A stretch of 64,000 nucleotides of DNA from an uncultured Porphyromonadaceae bacterium (GTDB taxonomy: Bacteria; Bacteroidota; Bacteroidia; Bacteroidales; Muribaculaceae), in assembly GCA_947573485.1 (NCBI GenBank), contig CANPGB010000002.1, positions 1 to 64,000 of the forward strand. The letters are read 5' to 3'. Positions 17,105-26,197 of this stretch are shown here, piece by piece; the first letter of the stretch is position 1, and the number at the start of each line of letters is the position of its first letter. Below the pieces are notes generated by a model, which was given only the letters and a program-made list of their open reading frames with translations, did not search any database and was not told the origin of the DNA. The position numbers were made by a program, and so were the translations under genes.

Positions 17105-19321
17105 ATGAAATACAGCATAAGAACGGCATTGCTTATTGCGCTTGCATCGTGCTTCCCGGCACAAGCTGCCAACTATGCGTGGCCTGAGAACTATGAGGGT
17201 GTCATGCTCCAAGGGTTCTACTGGGATTCCTACACCGACACCAACTGGAGTGTGCTTACTTCGCAGGCCGACGAACTCTCGCAATATTTCTCGCTTATAT
17301 GGGTGCCCAACAGCGGTTACTCGGGAGGCTCGCGCAACATGGGCTACGCGCCTCAGTACTGGTTCACGAACCATAATTCATCGTTTGGCACCGAAGCCAG
17401 GCTCCTTGCCATGATAGAGGCCTACAAGGAACGCGGAACAGGCATTATTGCCGATGTTGTGGTCAACCACCGCGCAGGGCGCACCAACTGGACCGACTTC
17501 CCCGTGGAAACATGGAACGGCCGAACCTGGAGCATAGGCCCCGAAGGCATATGCAGCACCGACGAGGTTGCAGGCCAGGCAGGTCAGGCAAAGCCTACCG
17601 GCGCACCCGACACGGGCGAGGACTTCAACGGCGCCCGCGACCTTGACCATACCAACGCCAATGTGCAGGACAATGTAAAGAACTACACTCTGTGCCTGCT
17701 CGAGAAATATGGCTACGCAGGCTTCCGCTACGATATGGTGAAGGGGTATGCAGGCCGTTACACCAAATTATATAATGAGTACTCTAAACCGCGCTTCTCC
17801 GTGGGCGAGTACTGGGACGGCAGTTACGATGCCGTGGCTGCTTGGATAGAATCGACAGGGCGCCAGTCGGCAGCCTTCGACTTTCCTTGCAAATATGCTA
17901 TAAACGATGCTTTTGCCTCGGGCGATATGAGCAAGCTCGTATGGAAAGCGAACGGCACCACCGACCAACCGGCGGGTATGATTCACTTCGGGTATGCCCA
18001 ATACTCGGTGACGTTTATCGACAATCACGACACCTACCGCGACAGCAATAAGTTCACCGGCAACGTGGTGGCAGCCAACGCTTTTATTCTCTGCAGCCCC
18101 GGCACACCGTGCATTTTCCTGCCTCACTGGAAAGAGCATAAGGACGAGCTCAAAGCTCTGATTGATGCGCGCAATGCCGCCGGAGTACACAATATGAGCG
18201 CGGTGCGCGTACTTAAAGCTACCCGCGACTGCTATATGGCCGAGGTCACAGGCTCCAAAGGCACTCTTGCCGTGAAGATCGGCCCTGCCATGGACTCGCC
18301 TTCGGGCTACAGCGCAGCCGACATCCGCGCTACCGGCACCGACTACTGCGTGTGGGTTAAAAACGGTGGCGGCACAGGCGGCGAGATTATAGGCGGAACA
18401 AGCGCTCCTGCCCGACTCTATATGCTCGGCAACCTCAGCACGGGTGCATGGCTCACCGACAGCGGGGTGACTCTGAGCAAAAACGGCGATATTTTCAGTG
18501 CCAAAAACGTGTCTGTAACTAAAGCAGCAGACAGCGAATATGGCTACATTTCTTTCGTAACAAGCCTCGGCGCCGACTGGGACGCCGTGAACAGCGCCGA
18601 CCGTTATGGCGCCTCCACAAAAGATGAAGTTCTTGCCGCCGGTAAGAGTGCGCGCCTTGTGCGCTTTGCCGCCGGAGTTGATGCTTCGGCCGCCAACTCA
18701 TGGGCTGTGGCTCCGGGCACCTACGATTTCACTGTGAATTTCTCGAATATGACAGTTACGGCAACTGCAGCCGGTGAGGGCGGTGGCGACACCCCTACCC
18801 CATCGGTTGATATGCCTGAACGCTTATATATCCTCGGCCATCTTGACAAGGGCGCCTGGCTCACAGACACGGGCGTGGAAATGGTGCGCGAAGGCAACAC
18901 ATTCGTTGCCGATAACGTAAGCTTCGAGGCTGCTCCCGAAAGCACTGTCGGATATTTTGCCTTTGTGAGCTCGCTCGGCGCCGACTGGGATGCCGTGAAC
19001 TCGCACGACCGTTTTGGCGCGAGTGTTTCTGACGCACCTGTAACTGTCGGAACTCCCACCGATATGCGCGCTTTCCGTGCGGGCGTCGATGCCTCGAGCG
19101 CCTACTCATGGGCTATCGCCCCGGGCACCTATGCTGTGACGGCAGACTTCGCCACAATGAAAGTGACTGTAAAGAAGTGGAGCGGCGTAACAGATGCCGA
19201 AATCACCGACAACGCACCCGCGGTTTACTACAATATGCAGGGCATGCGGGTAGAGAATCCCGAGCACGGTATTTATATACGTGTAGCAGGCTCGAAAGTG
19301 AGCAAGGTTCTTATTCCGTAA
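17105..19321 (+). CDS. Secreted GH13 alpha-amylase with two tandem C-terminal repeat domains
   Basis: The 738-residue enzyme should hydrolyse alpha-1,4-glucans outside the cytoplasm. A signal peptide (about 1-21) starts at the ATG at 17105. The GH13 barrel covers about 25-425 with DVVVNH, the nucleophile D210 in GFRYDMVKG, the acid/base E235 in SVGEYWDG, and D309 in IDNHD. Two homologous domains follow (about 436-556 and 570-690), each holding SLGADWDAVNS and SWA(V/I)APGTY; starch binding is inferred. The last 32 residues (YYNMQGMRVENPEHGIYI) resemble C-terminal sorting tails seen in related gut Bacteroidales. No Sus transporter genes are adjacent. A strong terminator follows. Confidence 0.9.
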   Translation: MKYSIRTALLIALASCFPAQAANYAWPENYEGVMLQGFYWDSYTDTNWSVLTSQADELSQYFSLIWVPNSGYSGGSRNMGYAPQYWFTNHNSSFGTEARLLAMIEAYKERGTGIIADVVVNHRAGRTNWTDFPVETWNGRTWSIGPEGICSTDEVAGQAGQAKPTGAPDTGEDFNGARDLDHTNANVQDNVKNYTLCLLEKYGYAGFRYDMVKGYAGRYTKLYNEYSKPRFSVGEYWDGSYDAVAAWIESTGRQSAAFDFPCKYAINDAFASGDMSKLVWKANGTTDQPAGMIHFGYAQYSVTFIDNHDTYRDSNKFTGNVVAANAFILCSPGTPCIFLPHWKEHKDELKALIDARNAAGVHNMSAVRVLKATRDCYMAEVTGSKGTLAVKIGPAMDSPSGYSAADIRATGTDYCVWVKNGGGTGGEIIGGTSAPARLYMLGNLSTGAWLTDSGVTLSKNGDIFSAKNVSVTKAADSEYGYISFVTSLGADWDAVNSADRYGASTKDEVLAAGKSARLVRFAAGVDASAANSWAVAPGTYDFTVNFSNMTVTATAAGEGGGDTPTPSVDMPERLYILGHLDKGAWLTDTGVEMVREGNTFVADNVSFEAAPESTVGYFAFVSSLGADWDAVNSHDRFGASVSDAPVTVGTPTDMRAFRAGVDASSAYSWAIAPGTYAVTADFATMKVTVKKWSGVTDAEITDNAPAVYYNMQGMRVENPEHGIYIRVAGSKVSKVLIP

Positions 19322-19346
19322 AAAAACGAAGTAAACGCATAAAATT

Positions 19347-19387
19347 TCGGCAGGTGCCACACTCGGTGACACCTGCCGATTTTTTTG
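19347..19387. terminator. Rho-independent terminator after the amylase gene
   Basis: TCGGCAGGTG (19347-19356) pairs perfectly with CACCTGCCGA (19370-19379), followed by seven T residues on the plus strand. An A/T-rich flank on the other side could also serve convergent coaE. Confidence 0.9.
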
Positions 19388-19402
19388 TTATAGCGCGAAG
19401 AT

Positions 19403-19990
19403 TCAGAGAGCTTCGACGGCTGCCAATATCTGGGGCAAGAGAGGTTCTATGCCGTCGTTAAGAATCATGCGGCACGGAGGCTCGGGCTCTCCGGGCGCGG
19501 GTGTGTATGCCTGAGATGCGATGCGTGCGGCAACCTGCTCTCGCGAGAGGGAGTTGCGGAGCATAACACGCTCAATGCGCAGAGCTTCGGGAGCATCGAC
19601 ACGCCACTCGGCATCGACTATGCGGTTGAGGCCGCTCTGGAAAAGGAGCGCTGTCTCAACAAATGCAACTTCGTCGCCAACAATCTCTTGCCAACGCATA
19701 ATATCACGCCTAACCGCCTCGTGCACAATGGCATTTAGACGGGCGAGCATGGCTGCGTCGGCAAAGACTATCTGAGAGAGAAGTTGGCGGTCGATAGCGC
19801 CTGCGTCATCGATGACCTCACGCGCGATATCGCTTGCAAGACGCTGTTTTATAAGTTCATCGGCATCCATGAGCGCCTTTGCGCGGCTGTCGGAATCATA
19901 GACCTCGTAGCCCATGATGCGGAGTATGCGGCTGACGACTGATTTGCCGGAGCCAATGCCTCCGGTTATGGCTATAAGCTTGCGGTTCAT
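19403..19990 (-). CDS. coaE: Dephospho-CoA kinase
   Basis: The 195-residue enzyme phosphorylates dephospho-CoA in the last step of coenzyme A synthesis. The P-loop GGIGSGKS (about 10-17) and the YDSDSRAK and ETALLFQSG motifs identify it. It is the last gene of the nusB-yajC-ybbR-coaE operon, 3 nt after ybbR, an order conserved in Bacteroidales. Confidence 0.95.
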   Translation of the reverse strand: MNRKLIAITGGIGSGKSVVSRILRIMGYEVYDSDSRAKALMDADELIKQRLASDIAREVIDDAGAIDRQLLSQIVFADAAMLARLNAIVHEAVRRDIMRWQEIVGDEVAFVETALLFQSGLNRIVDAEWRVDAPEALRIERVMLRNSLSREQVAARIASQAYTPAPGEPEPPCRMILNDGIEPLLPQILAAVEAL

Positions 19991-19993
19991 GGC

Positions 19994-20965
19994 TTAGTGA
20001 CGCTCGATGATATACTCGGCGCTGTCGGCCGAGAGGTAAACGTTCTGGTACTTGGGTGGAACGTTCTTGAGCTGCAGCTTGACGTTGGTAGAAGTGGAGT
20101 GCCTTATAGTGCGGTAGTCGGCCACGACGCGGAAATGCCCCTCGCCGCTTTTGTACTCACTGAGCGGTACCATGTAGAACACGTCAATCTGAGCGGGGAA
20201 GGTTATGAGCTTGGTACCTTCGGGCACGTTCACAGGCTCAATCACCACTTTCCGGCTCTTGAATATGAGGGGCTCGACCTCAAATGTGATGTCGATGCTG
20301 TCGGGAATTACGCGCGAAGCCGGAGGACCGATGAGCTTCACCTTGCGTGTGGTGGTCTCCTCAAGGCCGGTGAGGCGCACGGGCTCGGTGGTGACGGCGT
20401 GGAAATTGTCAGGCAGGACATTGCCTGCGGTGTACACCGAAACGGTGTCAACCGATAGGCGCGGACGCCCCACGAGAGCTGCCTGGGGGCCAGCGGTAAC
20501 CTTGTAATCGGGGGTTACGGGGACTCTGAAACCGGCGTGAGATGTGTAAGGGAGAGTGAGCGAGTCGGGTGAGACTACGTTGACCTGGGCACCACCTGCG
20601 GCAGAGCGGACGAGGCCTTTGAGGTCGGTGGGGCCGAGGTGAAGGGCGTTGTTGCTGCGGAAAGCACGGAAGTCGATGTTTACCGTGGGCACATTGCCGA
20701 AGCTCATCTTGAGGAGCTGGGTGCCTTTGGCGGTGAGGCTCACACTCAGGGCCTCGGGACCCGTGCGTATAAGAGTCACCGAATCGGGCACATGTGTTAT
20801 TTTGAGGGGCATGCGCACGTCGTACTGCTCCTCCTCATTGAGAGAGAGCACGCCCCAAAGTATGGCCGAGATGAACACAAAGGCCATAAACATCATTGCG
20901 TCGCGCCCCCTCGGGGAGCGCAGCGCAATGACAATCTTTTGGTAGAATCGCCGTAGCGAGTGCAT
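19994..20965 (-). CDS. YbbR-like domain protein
   Basis: The 323-residue protein has a short cytoplasmic N-terminus, one transmembrane helix (about 24-42) and several YbbR-type beta domains outside. In Firmicutes the relative CdaR regulates the diadenylate cyclase CdaA, but no cyclase gene is adjacent here, so that role should not be assumed. It lies between yajC and coaE in a tightly packed operon. Confidence 0.82.
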   Translation of the reverse strand: MHSLRRFYQKIVIALRSPRGRDAMMFMAFVFISAILWGVLSLNEEEQYDVRMPLKITHVPDSVTLIRTGPEALSVSLTAKGTQLLKMSFGNVPTVNIDFRAFRSNNALHLGPTDLKGLVRSAAGGAQVNVVSPDSLTLPYTSHAGFRVPVTPDYKVTAGPQAALVGRPRLSVDTVSVYTAGNVLPDNFHAVTTEPVRLTGLEETTTRKVKLIGPPASRVIPDSIDITFEVEPLIFKSRKVVIEPVNVPEGTKLITFPAQIDVFYMVPLSEYKSGEGHFRVVADYRTIRHSTSTNVKLQLKNVPPKYQNVYLSADSAEYIIERH

Positions 20966-20983
20966 TGTGGGGATAGTTCCCTA

Positions 20984-21313
20984 TTATTTCTGCTCTGAGT
21001 TCTGTGCAGCCATGTTGGCATCGTCGGCTGAGGGGTAAACAGAGCCCTTGTCGACGCGGAGAGTGACACCGTTTGAAACTTCAATCATGAAGCAAGTGTC
21101 TTTCACTTCCTTGATAGTGCCGTAGATACCGCCTGCGGTAACCACTTTGCTGCCTTTCTCGAGGCTTTCGCGGAATTTGCGGATTTCCTTCTGGCGCTTC
21201 TGCTGAGGGCGGATCATGAAGAAGTAGAAGATGACGAAGAGGGCAACAATCATGAGGATGCCGCTCAAGCCGCCACCCTGGGCTGCTGCGTCGAGAAGAA
21301 TAAAATTAGTCAT
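20984..21313 (-). CDS. yajC: Preprotein translocase subunit YajC
   Basis: The 109-residue inner-membrane protein accompanies SecDF. It has one transmembrane helix (about 15-34) ending in the family motif FYFFMIRPQQKRQKE, then a small domain with KGSKVVTAGGIYGTI. It sits 22 nt after nusB. Confidence 0.95.
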   Translation of the reverse strand: MTNFILLDAAAQGGGLSGILMIVALFVIFYFFMIRPQQKRQKEIRKFRESLEKGSKVVTAGGIYGTIKEVKDTCFMIEVSNGVTLRVDKGSVYPSADDANMAAQNSEQK

Positions 21314-21335
21314 AGTTCAGGGGAGTATTAATGGA

Positions 21336-22817
21336 TTATTTTTTCTCAATAATGCCCTCTTCGTTAAGAAGGCGAATAACAGACGAGAGAATGCCGTGTA
21401 TGAACTGGCCGCTCCGGTTTGTGCTGTAGTCGTTGGCTATGTCGATGTACTCGTTGAGGGTAACAGGGACGGGGATAGAGGGATAGTTGATGAGCTCGGC
21501 GATGGCTGTCATCATTATCACGATATCCATGAATGCGAGTCGCTCGGTATCCCACTGGGTAGTGTCGATAAAGCGGTCGATATAAGCGCGGTATGTCTCG
21601 CGGTTGTTGACCACGTAGTCGAAGAGCTGCGCACCGAATACCTCGTCCTGGCGGTTCATGAACTTTGGCAGGAGCTCGATAGTGCCGTCGTGGCGTGTCT
21701 CGTGCTCTTCGTCGCCTTCGGGCTCGTCGCGCTCGGGGGAGGCGTACGAGCGGCGTATTGTCTTGAGCACAAAAGTACTCATAATGTCGAGGTCGTCGTT
21801 CCAGTACACCGATTTTGTCTCAAGCGCTTCGGCGAGGCTGTCGGAGGGGAAAACGATGTTGCGCATAATCTCACGCCAGAAAGCGGCGTCGGTGGCGAAG
21901 TCGCCCGCGGGGCTTTCCATATATGCCGCGTATGCCTCCGAAGCTGTAATTTCATCGAGGAGCGAGGCGAAAAGGAGGTCGCTGTCGCGCCACGATGCGG
22001 GGTCGGAGTCTGGGTTTTCGGCAATATAGTCGTTGAGCTTGGTGCAATCGCGAAGAGCCTTTACGTAGAGGTTATCGACAAAGCGCAGGCTTGGGTTGAG
22101 GTCCTCGGGAGTAGGGAGGTATTTGTTCTTGTTGGCGTCGAGGCGACGTTCCTGGAGCGCGGTGAGGTGCACAGGCAGCACGAGGAGCGCGTGGTAGAGG
22201 CTGTAGGCGAGCGAGAGCGACTTATCGAGGTCGGTGCGTGCACGAAGGAAGGTGCTGCGTGAGTCGTCGAAAGAAGCGAGAGTGTCGAGGAACATCTTCA
22301 TGCCGTTCTCGAAGCCGAGGTGAGTGAAGGCCTCGTCGCGACGGAGGACACGTTCCACGCTCTTGCTCTTGCGTATTATAGTGGCAAATACGGTATCCCA
22401 GAAACGGACATCGTCGGCCATTTCGAGCTTGCGCTTTTTCTTATAGTCGGTGTAAACGGCCGACGCTGTAATGGCACCGAGAATCTCAGAGAGGGCTGAG
22501 TCGAACATCGCGAGGCGGTCGCGGCGCTTGGCAAAGACCGCCATGACGGCAGGGTTGTCGCGGAGAGCCTTGGCCACGCGGTTCTTGAGCAGAGCGGGAT
22601 CGGGGTCGAGAGTAATTCCCGAGCCGGGGCCAAGAGGCATCGACGATAATTTGAAAAGCAGCAAGAGCAAGTCAAGATAAACCGAATAAGCGAATCGGCG
22701 GTCGCGTGAGGCCTCACCGGCTGCCGGTGCCGGTTCGAGCTGAAAGTCGTTGCGCGTGAGCAGGTATGAGTAAAGAATCTGTATTGTCTTGATTCTTATA
22801 AGACTACGGTTTATCAT
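21336..22817 (-). CDS. nusB: Transcription antitermination factor NusB, extended form
   Basis: The 493-residue product ends in a NusB fold (about 385-490, with DRFIDTTQWDTERLAFMDIVIMMTAIAELINYPSIPVPVTLNEYIDIANDYS). NusB works with NusE/S10 at boxA of rRNA operons. Classical NusB is about 140 residues and Bacteroidales versions about 300 from memory, so this one is unusually long. The extra region is a helical, charged N-terminal stretch starting INRSLIRIKTIQILYSYL. It heads the operon with yajC, ybbR and coaE. A minus-strand TAACTTTG at 22854-22861 is the likely -7 element. Confidence 0.85.
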   Translation of the reverse strand: MINRSLIRIKTIQILYSYLLTRNDFQLEPAPAAGEASRDRRFAYSVYLDLLLLLFKLSSMPLGPGSGITLDPDPALLKNRVAKALRDNPAVMAVFAKRRDRLAMFDSALSEILGAITASAVYTDYKKKRKLEMADDVRFWDTVFATIIRKSKSVERVLRRDEAFTHLGFENGMKMFLDTLASFDDSRSTFLRARTDLDKSLSLAYSLYHALLVLPVHLTALQERRLDANKNKYLPTPEDLNPSLRFVDNLYVKALRDCTKLNDYIAENPDSDPASWRDSDLLFASLLDEITASEAYAAYMESPAGDFATDAAFWREIMRNIVFPSDSLAEALETKSVYWNDDLDIMSTFVLKTIRRSYASPERDEPEGDEEHETRHDGTIELLPKFMNRQDEVFGAQLFDYVVNNRETYRAYIDRFIDTTQWDTERLAFMDIVIMMTAIAELINYPSIPVPVTLNEYIDIANDYSTNRSGQFIHGILSSVIRLLNEEGIIEKK

Positions 22818-22853
22818 AATATTTTAATGTGCGTTCTTTTCTGAATTTTCATG

Positions 22854-22861
22854 CAAAGTTA
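22854..22861 (-). promoter_or_regulatory. -7 element of the nusB operon
   Basis: TAACTTTG on the minus strand, 36 nt before the nusB start, matches TAnnTTTG. No TTTG occurs at the -33 distance, and the site lies in the gap just after thiL. Confidence 0.4.
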
Positions 22862-22882
22862 CACAAAAAACTTCATACGCGG

Positions 22883-23941
22883 TTATTCGGCGTCACTTTT
22901 CTGCTCGGCGGCAAGAGGGTTCCAGCCTTGTGCGCGGAGGGGAAATTCAGCACCGTCGCGTGTAATCATAGCGGCGCCGAGCTCCGGCTTGGTGATGTAA
23001 CCGATAACTTTCACGCCCTCGATTTTATTGATTTTCTCGTGGTCGGTGAGGGGCACGGTGAAGAGTAGCTCGTAGTCCTCGCCGCCATTGAGGGCAGCCG
23101 TCACGAGGTTCATGTTGAGCTCTTCGGCCATTACGGCTGTCTGGTAGTCAATGGGGATGCGGTCTTCATAGACACGGCAGCCGCAGTCGCTTTCCTTGCA
23201 TATGTGCATGAGCTCCGACGAAAGGCCGTCGCTGATGTCTATCATCGAGGTTGGCTTTATGCCGTTCGCTGCAAGAGCTTCGATGATGTCTTTTCGGGCT
23301 TCGGGTTTGAGCTGACGCTCTACAAGATACTCCTTGCCGGAGAAATCGGGCACGAAATCGGGCTGACCTGCCGATGCCACTTTCTCGCGCTCGAGGAGCT
23401 GGAGACCCATGTAAGCTGCACCAAGGTCACCGCTGACGCATATGAGGTCGGTGTCGTGAGCGCCGGAGCGTTTTACTGCCGTGCCTTTGGGAGCGGAGCC
23501 TATACAGGTTATCGAAATCACCAGGCCCTGGTGCGATGCGCAGGTGTCGCCGCCTACAATATCCACACCGTAGGCGCGGCAAGCGAGGCGAATGCCGTCG
23601 TAAAGCTCCTCGATATGCTCGACGGTGAAGCGGCTGGAGATACCGAGCGATACGGTAATCTGGCGCGGTGTGCCGTTCATGGCGCATACGTCGCTGAAGT
23701 TTACCACGGCAGCTTTGTAGCCGAGGTGGCGAAGCGGAACGTAGGTGAGGTCGAAGTGCACGTTCTCAAGGAGCATGTCGGTGGTTACGAGGATGTCGGA
23801 GTCGGCATCATAGTGAAGCACGGCGCAATCGTCGCCGACGGCTTTAGCTGTGCTGTCGTTTTTTGCTTCGAGGCCGGCGGTGAGGCGGTCAATGAGGCCG
23901 AACTCGCCGAGCTGTGATATTTCTGTATGCTTTTCGCTCAT
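22883..23941 (-). CDS. thiL: Thiamine-monophosphate kinase
   Basis: The 352-residue enzyme makes thiamine diphosphate from thiamine monophosphate with ATP. It has the PurM/ThiL fold with GEFGLIDRL at the N-terminus, AVGDDCAVL, TTDMLLENVHFD metal-binding, VNFSDVCAMNG, and SMIDISDGLSSEL. TPP is needed by korAB among others. It lies downstream of punA, separated by a 244-nt hairpin-rich spacer. Confidence 0.94.
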   Translation of the reverse strand: MSEKHTEISQLGEFGLIDRLTAGLEAKNDSTAKAVGDDCAVLHYDADSDILVTTDMLLENVHFDLTYVPLRHLGYKAAVVNFSDVCAMNGTPRQITVSLGISSRFTVEHIEELYDGIRLACRAYGVDIVGGDTCASHQGLVISITCIGSAPKGTAVKRSGAHDTDLICVSGDLGAAYMGLQLLEREKVASAGQPDFVPDFSGKEYLVERQLKPEARKDIIEALAANGIKPTSMIDISDGLSSELMHICKESDCGCRVYEDRIPIDYQTAVMAEELNMNLVTAALNGGEDYELLFTVPLTDHEKINKIEGVKVIGYITKPELGAAMITRDGAEFPLRAQGWNPLAAEQKSDAE

Positions 23942-24018
23942 ATTATAATAAATTTGGCGCGAGCTGTGGAGTTAGAGTTAGATATGCAAGTGACGCGGTG
24001 TAGACGCCCATCTTAATC

Positions 24019-24127
24019 GGCGTCCATACGGACGCCTGCCGAGTGGCGTATCCTATCCCCGCACGCCTCCGCTAAGGGCTTCGGCGTACGGGGTTACTGG
24101 ATTAATCAGCGTCCTAACGGACGCGCT
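24019..24127. repeat. Three GC-rich hairpins between punA and thiL
   Basis: Two near-identical palindromes (GGCGTCCATACGGACGCC at 24019-24036 and AGCGTCCTAACGGACGCGCT at 24108-24127) share the core GCGTCC-4 nt-GGACGC. Between them CCCCGCACGCC pairs with GGCGTACGGGG (24057-24093). They may act as an RNA stability or attenuation element within the sppA-lpxK-punA-thiL series, or be a dispersed intergenic repeat. Confidence 0.6.
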
Positions 24128-24185
24128 GCTGAGTATTAGTTCACACGGCACTGAAACACATCGCCGGAACCGTGCTGAGCTACTG

Positions 24186-24998
24186 TCAGATGCGCTCTAC
24201 CATGGTCTTAACAAGGACCTCGACGGTAGGCTGAGCCTTGATAGCTGCTTTCTGAACTTCTTCGTGCGAGGGAACTTCGGTAATATCCTTTCCACCGAGG
24301 TCGGTGATAACTGAGATACCGAACACGCGCATGTCGGCGTGGCGTGCCACGATAACTTCGGGTACGGTGCTCATGCCCACAGCGTCGCCACCGATTACAC
24401 GGAAGTATTCATATTCGGCGGGAGTCTCGAATGTGGGGCCTGTGGTGCCTACATATACGCCGTGCATCAGACGGATGCCTTTCTCTGCGGCGATAGCGTC
24501 GGCCAGTGCGATGTATTTGTGGTCGTAGGGCTCGGTCATTGCCGGGAAGCGCGGGCCGAGTTCCTCGTAGTTTTTACCGCGGAGGGGATTTTCGGGGAAG
24601 AGGTTGATGTGGTCGGTGATAACCATAACGTCGCCAACCTTAAATTCTTTGTTCATGCCACCGGCTGCGTTCGACACAAAGAGAGTCTCGACGCCGAGAG
24701 CCTTGAAAACGCGCACGGGGAAGGTTACGGTCTTCATGTCGTAGCCCTCGTAGTAGTGGAAGCGGCCCTGCATGGCAATGACGCGCTTGCCCGAGAGGGT
24801 GCCGAAGATGAGGTTGCCGCTGTGACCCTGGACAGTAGACTGTGGGAAGTTGGGAATCTCCGAATAGGGTATCACGGTTTTATTTTCGATGTGGTCGACG
24901 AGCGAGCCGAGACCCGTACCGAGAATTATAGCGGTTTTAGGCATTTCGCCGGCGCGCTGACGGAGGTAGTCGGCGGTCTGTTTGATTTTTTCGAGCAT
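24186..24998 (-). CDS. punA: Purine nucleoside phosphorylase, class I trimeric
   Basis: The 270-residue enzyme splits purine (deoxy)nucleosides with phosphate in the salvage pathway. The family pattern is clear: [43 protein letters not shown], and [17 protein letters not shown]. It lies 62 nt after lpxK in the order sppA-lpxK-punA-thiL. Confidence 0.94.
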   Translation of the reverse strand: MLEKIKQTADYLRQRAGEMPKTAIILGTGLGSLVDHIENKTVIPYSEIPNFPQSTVQGHSGNLIFGTLSGKRVIAMQGRFHYYEGYDMKTVTFPVRVFKALGVETLFVSNAAGGMNKEFKVGDVMVITDHINLFPENPLRGKNYEELGPRFPAMTEPYDHKYIALADAIAAEKGIRLMHGVYVGTTGPTFETPAEYEYFRVIGGDAVGMSTVPEVIVARHADMRVFGISVITDLGGKDITEVPSHEEVQKAAIKAQPTVEVLVKTMVERI

Positions 24999-25060
24999 AG
25001 TAAAAGGTTTTATGTTTCGATATGATGAATAACGCCCGCGGGGGTGCCGCGGTTCGTGTG

Positions 25061-26170
25061 TCAGAGAGATTGGTTGCGGTTATTCTCCCACTCTCTGATG
25101 AGTTTTGCAATAGTTTCCTCGAGGGGCGGCAGCTCGAAGGGGTTTGTGAACTCTACCTTTATGGGGAGGTAGAATGTCGAGGCCTTGAGGTCGTGCGGGA
25201 AATAGGGGTTTGCCGCCATGCGCACGGCATCTTTCTCGGTTGTGACAATAATACGCCGCGAGCCTTTGAGGGTTTTGTATCGCTCGAGGAGATACTCGAG
25301 GTCCTTGCGGGTATACTGGTGGTGGTCGTCGAAGATGTCGACTTTGACTTTCGCCGCGAAGCTCTTGAGGTACCGCACGAATGGCCTCGGGTTGCCTATG
25401 CCTGCCACTGCGAGCATAGAGTCGCCCGCTGTGAGCCAGTCGAGATAGGGCACGGCGGTAGCTACGTCGGGGAAAACGGGCCTGAGAGGCTGGTAGGCGA
25501 ATCGCGAGTAGAAGAGGTACTGCGAGGGGAAGAGAGCGTAGTCGTTTATAACCTCGCGGTAGTCCCAGGGGGTGAGGTTCTCGGGGCATTTGGCCACGCA
25601 TACGATGTCGGCGCGGTTTATGCCGCGTGCCGGTTCGCGCAGACGCCCGTAAGGGAGCATCTTGTCTTTATTGAGCGGGTGATTGTACTCCGAGATAACG
25701 ATCGATACCGCAGGTTTAACGTAGCGGTGCTGGAAGGCATCGTCGAGGACGATGAAGTTGATCGACGGGTCGAGGCGGAGCAACTCGCGGATACCGAACA
25801 CACGGTCTTCGCACACTGCTACGGTAACTTTTCCCTCGAACTTGTGATAAATCTGATATGATTCATCGCCAATATCGCGCGGGGTGGAAGTCCGGCCCGC
25901 AATAATAAAGCCCTTGGTGTCGCGCCTGTAGCCACGGCTGAGTACGGCCACGCGCTTGGTTTTGCGGAATGCTTCGACGATATACTCCACGTGGGGTGTC
26001 TTGCCCGTGCCGCCTACGGCAAGGTTGCCGACGGTAACCACGGGCACGTCGAATTCCACTTCCTTGAGCAGCTTCCAATCGAAAAACTTATTGCGCATAT
26101 AGGTGATACCGCCGTATATTTTTGAGCACGGCAGCAATACTACTTTTCCTATAAACGAGTTCTGTTTCAT
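25061..26170 (-). CDS. lpxK: Tetraacyldisaccharide 4'-kinase
   Basis: LpxK phosphorylates the 4' position of the lipid A precursor at the inner membrane. The 369 residues start at the ATG at 26170 (a TTG one codon earlier is possible). The P-loop region [17 protein letters not shown] is clear, with LSRGYRR and VLDDAFQHR motifs. It belongs to the operon with sppA upstream (27 nt) and punA downstream. Confidence 0.94.
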   Translation of the reverse strand: MKQNSFIGKVVLLPCSKIYGGITYMRNKFFDWKLLKEVEFDVPVVTVGNLAVGGTGKTPHVEYIVEAFRKTKRVAVLSRGYRRDTKGFIIAGRTSTPRDIGDESYQIYHKFEGKVTVAVCEDRVFGIRELLRLDPSINFIVLDDAFQHRYVKPAVSIVISEYNHPLNKDKMLPYGRLREPARGINRADIVCVAKCPENLTPWDYREVINDYALFPSQYLFYSRFAYQPLRPVFPDVATAVPYLDWLTAGDSMLAVAGIGNPRPFVRYLKSFAAKVKVDIFDDHHQYTRKDLEYLLERYKTLKGSRRIIVTTEKDAVRMAANPYFPHDLKASTFYLPIKVEFTNPFELPPLEETIAKLIREWENNRNQSL

Positions 26171-26197
26171 CAAGGAGCTGTTGTCGAAAGGTTATTC

